A stretch of 64,000 nt of DNA from GCA-2733415 sp965178635. Lineage in GTDB: Bacteria; Bacteroidota; Bacteroidia; Flavobacteriales; Flavobacteriaceae. The notes below the pieces were generated by a model, which did no database searches, was not told where the DNA came from, and was given only the letters and a program-made list of their open reading frames with translations. Made by a program: the position numbers and the translations under genes. The DNA lies in contig CBCXVT010000029.1 in NCBI GenBank assembly GCA_965178635.1, positions 1 through 64,000 of the forward strand. Direction: 5' to 3'. This document shows, in pieces, positions 58,826-64,000 of the stretch. The first letter of the stretch is position 1; every line of letters starts with the position of its first letter.

Positions 58826-60167
58826 ATTCCTATTCAGTGAGTTTGAAAACATTTCTGCAGCAGCTTGGAAACAGCAAATTCAGGCGGATCTAAAGGGAGC
58901 AGATTATAATGACACTTTGTTATGGAAGACTAATGAAGGGGTTACTGTAAAACCATTTTACCATAACGATACAGATCATAATACAGCAAATATTCCTACA
59001 AACAACTGGAAAATTGCACAACAAATAGACGCATTCATCACTTCCGAAGCTAATAAAAAAGCTCTTGAAGCTATAGAAAGAGGAGTAGAATCTATCATAT
59101 TCGTTATCAAATCTGAAATTAACATTACTGAATTATTAGCGAATATTGATGTCAGCACAATTGAATTGCAATTTAAATTCAAGTTGTTAAATGAAAAAAT
59201 GGCTGAGGAAATAATTCAATTAGATTTACCTCACTACTACTTAAACTTTGACATTGTTGGTCATTTAGCACAAACAGGAAACTGGTATACGTCCTTAAAA
59301 GGTGATTTTAGCTTTATAAAAACGTTAGTTAAAAAATATCCTACTCAAAATATTTTGAGTGTTGATACATCTGTATATCAAAATGCTGGGGCAACAATTA
59401 CTCAACAATTAGCATATGCCATAGCGCATGCTAATGAATATTTTAATAATTTTAAAGACGATACTCTACCACAGCTTCAGTTTATAACTTCTACAAGTGG
59501 AAATTACTTTTTTGAAGTCGCTAAAATTAGAGCTCTAAAATTATTATTTAAAACATTAACGGAAGACTATCAATCTTTAAATAACGAGTGTGCGATTTTA
59601 AGCTACCCTTCAAACAGAAACAAAACAATATACGATTATAATGTAAATTTATTACGTACTACTACTGAATGCATGAGTGCAATATTAGGTGGTGCAACAA
59701 CTGTTTGCAACTTACCATACGACCATATTTATCACAATTCCAATGATTTTGGTGATAGAATTGCTCGTAATCAATTGTTAGTATTAAAAAACGAAAGTGC
59801 CTTCGACGTGGTTGTAAATCCAGCTGATGGTTCTTATTATATTGAAACACTAACTCAACAATTAGCCGAGAAAGCTTTAGAGATTTTTAAACTTATTGAA
59901 ACAGGCGGTGGCTTTTTAACACAATTGAAAGAAGGCATCATACAACGCAAAATAAAAGAAAGTGGAATCACTGAACAAGAACAGTTTGACAATGGCTCAT
60001 TAGTGTTATTAGGTACAAACAAGCATCCTAATATGGATGACAAAATGAAACACGACTTAGAAAAACAACCCTTTGTAAACCGTGAATCAAGAAAAACTTT
60101 AATTGCCCCAATAACAGCAAGGAGGATTTCTGAAAAATCAGATAAAAACAGATTAGAACAAGAATAA
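58818..60167 (+). CDS. mutA: Methylmalonyl-CoA mutase, small (non-catalytic) subunit
   Basis: A 449-aa mutase subunit related to the TIM-barrel half of the enzyme (FENISAAAWKQQIQADLKGA, then TNEGVTVKPFYH at the start). It ends after the barrel and lacks the B12-binding domain and the DxHxxG motif. In heterodimeric mutases this subunit is structural. FNNFKDDTLPQLQFITSTSG and the GDRIARNQLLVLKNE stretch align with the catalytic subunit. It is in one operon with the large subunit at 60926, interrupted by a lipoprotein gene. The pathway is interconversion of succinyl-CoA and methylmalonyl-CoA (propionate metabolism). Confidence 0.9.
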   Translation: MSKFLFSEFENISAAAWKQQIQADLKGADYNDTLLWKTNEGVTVKPFYHNDTDHNTANIPTNNWKIAQQIDAFITSEANKKALEAIERGVESIIFVIKSEINITELLANIDVSTIELQFKFKLLNEKMAEEIIQLDLPHYYLNFDIVGHLAQTGNWYTSLKGDFSFIKTLVKKYPTQNILSVDTSVYQNAGATITQQLAYAIAHANEYFNNFKDDTLPQLQFITSTSGNYFFEVAKIRALKLLFKTLTEDYQSLNNECAILSYPSNRNKTIYDYNVNLLRTTTECMSAILGGATTVCNLPYDHIYHNSNDFGDRIARNQLLVLKNESAFDVVVNPADGSYYIETLTQQLAEKALEIFKLIETGGGFLTQLKEGIIQRKIKESGITEQEQFDNGSLVLLGTNKHPNMDDKMKHDLEKQPFVNRESRKTLIAPITARRISEKSDKNRLEQE

Positions 60168-60197
60168 AACCATAAGTAAAACTAAACAAGAATAAAA

Positions 60198-60923
60198 ATG
60201 AAAAAAATAGTATTAGCTACTGCATTATGCATATCGGTATTAAGCTGTAAACAAGAATCTAAATTTGACTACAAATACGCTGATCAACCTCAGACATTAT
60301 CTTGTGAAGATATTGACGCCAAATTATTTAATGAAGCATACTACGCGTTTGAAAATGCGATAATTACATATACAAAAAACACAAAAAGAAGCCCAAATTT
60401 AAACGTTACTCCTGAATTTGCTTTAAGAGCGTACACTGTTAGAGCACAAGGTTTAATCCGAATTACCGATTACACTACTAAAGAAACTTATGACATCTTT
60501 CAAAAACTAAAAGATAAAGATATCTGGAATGGCAATCAACTAAAAAACAACTCTAACTTTACAGAATGTATAGGGAGAAATATTGAAAACCCAAAAATCA
60601 AAGGTTCATTCAACACTTTACGATCTGTAAATAGCCTTAATCCAGTATTAGTGGCAACAACAATTACAGAAGACAGAACAATAAGAAACCAATACAACGA
60701 TAAAACTTTAATGACTTATATTGCTCTAGACTTATATTATTCAAAATTCTTTAACACTGATTTTTCAAATATTGAATTTTTAGTTGAGAAAGACCCTGCT
60801 ACACTTCCTCCGACACTTCCTATTACCAAACCGACTGGCCCAGAAATTGGAAAAAAAATAAACTTGGCACCTGTAAAAGACAAAAGACAACAACACAGTT
60901 CACATGATGGACATAACCACTAA
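60198..60923 (+). CDS. Hypothetical lipoprotein between mutase subunits
   Basis: A 241-aa lipoprotein (KIVLATALCISVLSCKQES, lipobox Cys) with a mainly helical body (AKLFNEAYYAFENAIITYTK, FALRAYTVRAQGLIRITDYT) and a proline/lysine tail ending in a His-rich cluster HSSHDGHNH, which may bind metal. No domain is recognised. It is flanked by the two mutase genes with gaps of 30 and 2 nt, so it is part of the operon, although a surface lipoprotein has no obvious part in a cytoplasmic reaction. Conservation of this position in relatives would be worth checking. Confidence 0.75.
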   Translation: MKKIVLATALCISVLSCKQESKFDYKYADQPQTLSCEDIDAKLFNEAYYAFENAIITYTKNTKRSPNLNVTPEFALRAYTVRAQGLIRITDYTTKETYDIFQKLKDKDIWNGNQLKNNSNFTECIGRNIENPKIKGSFNTLRSVNSLNPVLVATTITEDRTIRNQYNDKTLMTYIALDLYYSKFFNTDFSNIEFLVEKDPATLPPTLPITKPTGPEIGKKINLAPVKDKRQQHSSHDGHNH

Positions 60924-60925
60924 GG

Positions 60926-63058
60926 ATGAAAAGAAAAGATGTTCAACATATAAAACTATCCACATCTGAAGTAAAAACTGATGCAAAAAAAGTTTCAGTT
61001 TCAAATACAGCAGAGGGTATTGCTATCAAATCTTCATATTCTAAAGAGGATACAACCGATTTAAAACACTTAAATTTTGTTGCAGGAATTGCACCAAACT
61101 TAAGAGGTCCTTATTCAACTATGTATGTGCGCAGACCATGGACAATTCGCCAGTACGCCGGGTTTTCTACCGCTGAAGAATCTAATGCGTTTTACAGGCG
61201 TAATTTAGCTGCAGGTCAGAAAGGGTTATCCGTTGCATTTGATTTAGCAACACATAGAGGCTATGACTCAGATCATGAACGCGTTGTTGGTGATGTAGGA
61301 AAAGCCGGAGTAGCAATTGACACAGTTGAAGACATGAAGGTGTTATTTGATCAAATACCTTTAGATAAAATGTCGGTTTCAATGACTATGAATGGTGCCG
61401 TATTACCAATCATGGCGTTTTATATTGTTGCCGCTGAAGAACAAGGTGTTGATAAAAAATTACTAGCAGGTACTATTCAAAATGATATTCTTAAGGAATT
61501 TATGGTGCGTAACACTTATATCTACCCACCTACACCTTCTATGAAAATCATCTCTGATATTTTTGAATACACAGCTAAAGAAATGCCTAAATTCAATTCT
61601 ATCAGTATTTCAGGGTACCACATGCAAGAAGCTGGTGCCACTTGTGATATCGAGTTAGCATATACATTAGCAGATGGTTTAGAGTATATTAGAAAAGGTA
61701 TTGCTGCAGGAATGGATATTGACTCCTTTGCTCCGAGATTATCCTTCTTTTGGGCTATTGGAATGAATCATTTTATGGAAATCGCTAAAATGCGTGCCGG
61801 CAGAATGTTATGGGCTAAATTGGTTAAACAATTTAACCCTAAAAACTTAAAATCTTTAGCATTACGTACACATTGTCAAACATCAGGTTGGAGTTTAACA
61901 GAACAGGATCCGTTTAATAATGTAGCACGAACTTGTATTGAAGCTACTGCCGCTGCGTTTGGAGGCACACAAAGTTTACACACAAATGCCTTAGATGAAG
62001 CCATTGCTTTACCTACCGATTTTTCTGCACGTATTGCTCGTAATACACAAATATATTTACAAGAAGAAACACACATTACAAAAACTGTTGATCCTTGGGC
62101 TGGAAGTTATTATGTTGAAAATTTAACCAATGACATTGCAGAGAAAGCCTGGAAACTTATTGAAGAAGTTGAAGAACTTGGCGGAATGACCAAAGCCATT
62201 GAAGCAGGAATACCTAAAATGCGTATTGAAGAAGCCGCAGCACGTAAACAAGCACGTATTGATTCTGGTCAAGATATAATAGTTGGTGTTAATAAATACC
62301 GATTAGAAAAAGAAGATCCACTTCATATTTTAGAAGTCGATAATACTATTGTTCGTAAATCCCAAATTGAGCGTTTAGACGCATTAAAAGCCGAACGTAA
62401 CTCAGAAGAGGTTAAGAGTTGTTTAACAGCGTTAACTAAAGCTGCGAAATCTGGTAAAGATAATTTACTTGAATTGGCTGTTAAAGCTGCAAAATCTAGA
62501 GCTACTTTAGGTGAAATTTCTGATGCTTTAGAGGTTGAATTCGGGAGATATAAAGCAGATATAAAATCATTTACAGGCGTGTATAGTAAAGAAATAAAAA
62601 ACGACGAATCATTTGAAAAGGCAAAACAATTAGCAAATGACTTTGCCGAATTAGATGGTAGACGTCCTCGAATTATGATTGCCAAAATGGGGCAAGATGG
62701 TCATGATCGTGGTGCTAAAGTTGTCGCTACAGGTTATGCTGATGTTGGTTTTGATGTAGATATTGGCCCTTTATTTCAAACACCACAAGAAGCTGCAAAA
62801 CAAGCCGTTGAAAACGACGTGCATATTCTTGGCGTGTCATCATTAGCTGCCGGACACAAAACATTAGTCCCTGCAGTAATTGAAGAATTAAAGAAATATG
62901 GCCGTGAAGATATTATGGTTATTGTTGGTGGTGTAATCCCTCATCAAGATTATCAGTATCTGTTTGATGCTGGTGCTATTGCAGTATTTGGACCTGGAAC
63001 AAAAATTAGTGAAGCAGCTATAGAAATATTACAAATTTTAATAGATGGTACAAACTAA
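60926..63058 (+). CDS. scpA: Methylmalonyl-CoA mutase, large (catalytic) subunit
   Basis: A 710-aa adenosylcobalamin-dependent mutase. The N-terminal barrel has RGPYSTMYVRRPWTIRQYAG, then GLSVAFDLATHRGYDSDH and SGYHMQEAGATCDIELAYTL; RTHCQTSGWSLTEQDPFNN carries the substrate-site residues. The C-terminal cobalamin domain has the lower-axial-ligand motif MGQDGHDRGAKV (DxHxxG) and VGGVIPHQDYQYL. It catalyses isomerisation of methylmalonyl-CoA and succinyl-CoA with the small subunit at 58818. It starts 2 nt after the lipoprotein gene and is followed by a strong terminator. Confidence 0.97.
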   Translation: MKRKDVQHIKLSTSEVKTDAKKVSVSNTAEGIAIKSSYSKEDTTDLKHLNFVAGIAPNLRGPYSTMYVRRPWTIRQYAGFSTAEESNAFYRRNLAAGQKGLSVAFDLATHRGYDSDHERVVGDVGKAGVAIDTVEDMKVLFDQIPLDKMSVSMTMNGAVLPIMAFYIVAAEEQGVDKKLLAGTIQNDILKEFMVRNTYIYPPTPSMKIISDIFEYTAKEMPKFNSISISGYHMQEAGATCDIELAYTLADGLEYIRKGIAAGMDIDSFAPRLSFFWAIGMNHFMEIAKMRAGRMLWAKLVKQFNPKNLKSLALRTHCQTSGWSLTEQDPFNNVARTCIEATAAAFGGTQSLHTNALDEAIALPTDFSARIARNTQIYLQEETHITKTVDPWAGSYYVENLTNDIAEKAWKLIEEVEELGGMTKAIEAGIPKMRIEEAAARKQARIDSGQDIIVGVNKYRLEKEDPLHILEVDNTIVRKSQIERLDALKAERNSEEVKSCLTALTKAAKSGKDNLLELAVKAAKSRATLGEISDALEVEFGRYKADIKSFTGVYSKEIKNDESFEKAKQLANDFAELDGRRPRIMIAKMGQDGHDRGAKVVATGYADVGFDVDIGPLFQTPQEAAKQAVENDVHILGVSSLAAGHKTLVPAVIEELKKYGREDIMVIVGGVIPHQDYQYLFDAGAIAVFGPGTKISEAAIEILQILIDGTN

Positions 63059-63082
63059 TTCTTTCATTAAAAAAACATACCT

Positions 63083-63108
63083 AAAAAGGCTACTTCGGTA
63101 GTCTTTTT
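63083..63108 (+). terminator. Intrinsic terminator with UUCG tetraloop
   Basis: AAAAAGGCTAC (63083-63093) pairs with GTAGTCTTTTT (63098-63108, one G-U) around the very stable TTCG loop. It ends the udk-mutase plus-strand unit. Confidence 0.92.
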
Positions 63109-63137
63109 CACTTTAACTAACCGTTAACAACTTTCCC

Positions 63138-63167
63138 TTGAATAACTCATAAATAATTGTATTTTTA
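63138..63167 (+). promoter_or_regulatory. parA promoter
   Basis: TTG (63138-63140), a 19-nt spacer and TATTTTTA (63160-63167), one base off the TAnnTTTG element, 23 nt before the parA start codon. Confidence 0.5.
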
Positions 63168-63190
63168 CATTCAATTCAAATTTCTAATTA

Positions 63191-63955
63191 ATGGGTAAAA
63201 TCATTGCAATTGCAAATCAAAAAGGTGGTGTTGGTAAAACAACAACTTCTGTAAATCTAGCCGCATCTTTAGGCGTTTTAGATAAAAAGGTGTTGTTAAT
63301 TGATGCTGATCCACAAGCCAACGCTACTTCTGGCCTTGGTATTGATGTAGAATCTGTTGAAATTGGAACCTATCAAATTTTAGAACATTCAAATACAGCG
63401 AGAGAAGCTATTATTAAAACAAATTCTCCTAATTTAGATTTGATTCCTGCGCATATAGATTTGGTTGCTATTGAAATTGAGTTAGTTGATAAAGAAGAAC
63501 GGGAATACATGCTAAAGAAAATTTTAGCAGATAGTATTGATGATTACGACTATATTTTAATTGATTGTGCACCATCATTAGGGCTATTGACCTTAAACGC
63601 GTTAACAGCAGCGCACTCTGTTATCATCCCTATTCAATGTGAATATTTTGCTTTGGAAGGTTTAGGTAAACTTCTGAATACAATTAAAAGCATTCAAAAA
63701 ATTCATAATAAAGATTTAGATATTGAAGGTTTGTTACTGACTATGTATGATTCGCGCTTGCGTTTATCAAACCAAGTTGTTGAAGAGGTTCAAAAACATT
63801 TTAATGACATGGTATTTGAATCTATCATTCAAAGAAATGTACGTTTGAGTGAAGCACCAAGTTTTGGAGAAAGCATTATTAGCTATGACGCTAGTAGTAA
63901 AGGCGCAAATAACTATTTAAGTTTAGCAGAAGAAATCATCAAAAAAAATAAGTAG
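63191..63955 (+). CDS. parA: ParA/Soj chromosome-partitioning ATPase
   Basis: A 254-aa Walker-type ATPase driving chromosome segregation. The deviant Walker A IANQKGGVGKTTTSVNLAAS has the second Lys early in the motif; Walker A-prime is VLLIDADPQANATSGL and Walker B is YILIDCAPSLGLLTLNAL. The protein has no N-terminal HTH extension, so it is the chromosomal Soj type rather than a plasmid ParA. parB begins 5 nt after its stop. ParAB usually lies within the origin-proximal part of the chromosome, but no dnaA box cluster is visible in this window. Confidence 0.96.
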   Translation: MGKIIAIANQKGGVGKTTTSVNLAASLGVLDKKVLLIDADPQANATSGLGIDVESVEIGTYQILEHSNTAREAIIKTNSPNLDLIPAHIDLVAIEIELVDKEEREYMLKKILADSIDDYDYILIDCAPSLGLLTLNALTAAHSVIIPIQCEYFALEGLGKLLNTIKSIQKIHNKDLDIEGLLLTMYDSRLRLSNQVVEEVQKHFNDMVFESIIQRNVRLSEAPSFGESIISYDASSKGANNYLSLAEEIIKKNK

Positions 63956-63960
63956 CAGCT

Positions 63961-64000
63961 ATGGCAAAGGCAATGAAAAAGCAAGCATTAGGAAGAGGAC
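63961..64000 (+). CDS. parB: ParB partition protein, 5' fragment
   Basis: The first 13 codons (MAKAMKKQALGRG) match the start of chromosomal ParB proteins, where this basic lead with the conserved ALGRGL step is the ParA-activating peptide. The gene runs off the right edge. Confidence 0.85.
   Translation, partial: MAKAMKKQALGRG

Noticed and set aside
1..64000. CRISPR arrays
   Set aside because: No series of evenly spaced short repeats was seen; the repeats present are long direct repeats or dispersed intergenic elements.

Overview
The window looks like a chromosomal segment of a marine-type Flavobacteriaceae bacterium (phylum Bacteroidota). The DNA is AT-rich, genes rarely carry Shine-Dalgarno sequences, and several promoters fit the Bacteroidota pattern TTG-N19..23-TAnnTTTG. 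Family markers point the same way: 2TM-domain/LytTR modules, PadR-PspC-GIN (DUF2807) clusters, HYC_CC_PP, RteC and the split methylmalonyl-CoA mutase. I cannot name the species from sequence alone.

Left chromosomal part (1-24.37 kb). A LytTR-type two-component locus with three copies of the 2TM domain, one fused to the sensor kinase, is followed by an ECF sigma factor with a membrane partner, lipid and CoA housekeeping genes, a lipoprotein cyclophilin, a candidate small RNA, a TRIC-type channel, and a divergent dps/oxyR pair. OxyR keeps both redox cysteines at the Escherichia coli positions 199 and 208. Next come AIM24, DUF4442, a PadR-PspC-GIN envelope-stress-type operon, thioredoxin reductase, and a complete histidine operon hisG-D-C-B-H-A-F-IE on the minus strand. 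That operon starts with a leader peptide carrying five His codons and an antiterminator/terminator pair. hisA is shattered by many small, mostly insertional indels and hisIE carries a +1 frameshift. This pattern looks more like unpolished sequence than natural decay.

Island (24,380-57,680). A 33.3-kb integrative element sits in the 3' end of tRNA-Pro(UGG). The intact tRNA and the tyrosine integrase are at the right end. A 23-bp copy of the tRNA 3' end, and the ancestral tRNA terminator, are stranded at the left end. Contents from left to right are: a small unknown gene; a four-gene plus-strand cassette (unknown protein, DUF5675, two tiny membrane proteins) with an elaborate terminator; a 1.1-kb gene-free stretch holding a GC-rich segment of about 460 nt that folds into many consistent helices (candidate large structured RNA); two heavy-metal resistance blocks, copper/silver-like cusBAC-copA and divalent-cation-like czcA(-tolC fusion)/czcB/fur/zntA, with accessory small proteins; a scrambled defence-gene zone (DUF4238 fragment, GHKL ATPase fragments, NADAR, PRPP-loop phosphoribosyltransferase, type IIG restriction-modification gene, a 227-bp direct repeat); and a replication/regulation/integration module (AAA ATPase, winged-helix-like protein, excisionase-like HTH, RteC, integrase). 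I see no relaxase, so this resembles a resistance/defence island or a mobilisable element rather than a full conjugative one.

Right chromosomal part (57.68-64 kb). Uridine kinase, a FtsB/DivIC-like protein, methylmalonyl-CoA mutase small and large subunits with a lipoprotein gene between them, then parA and the start of parB.

Main points to check: the structured RNA at 26.94-27.40 kb, the phosphoribosyltransferase/NADAR pair, the phage-like four-gene cassette, the his attenuator, and the two indel-rich zones (17.35-18.12 kb and 47.4-51.7 kb).
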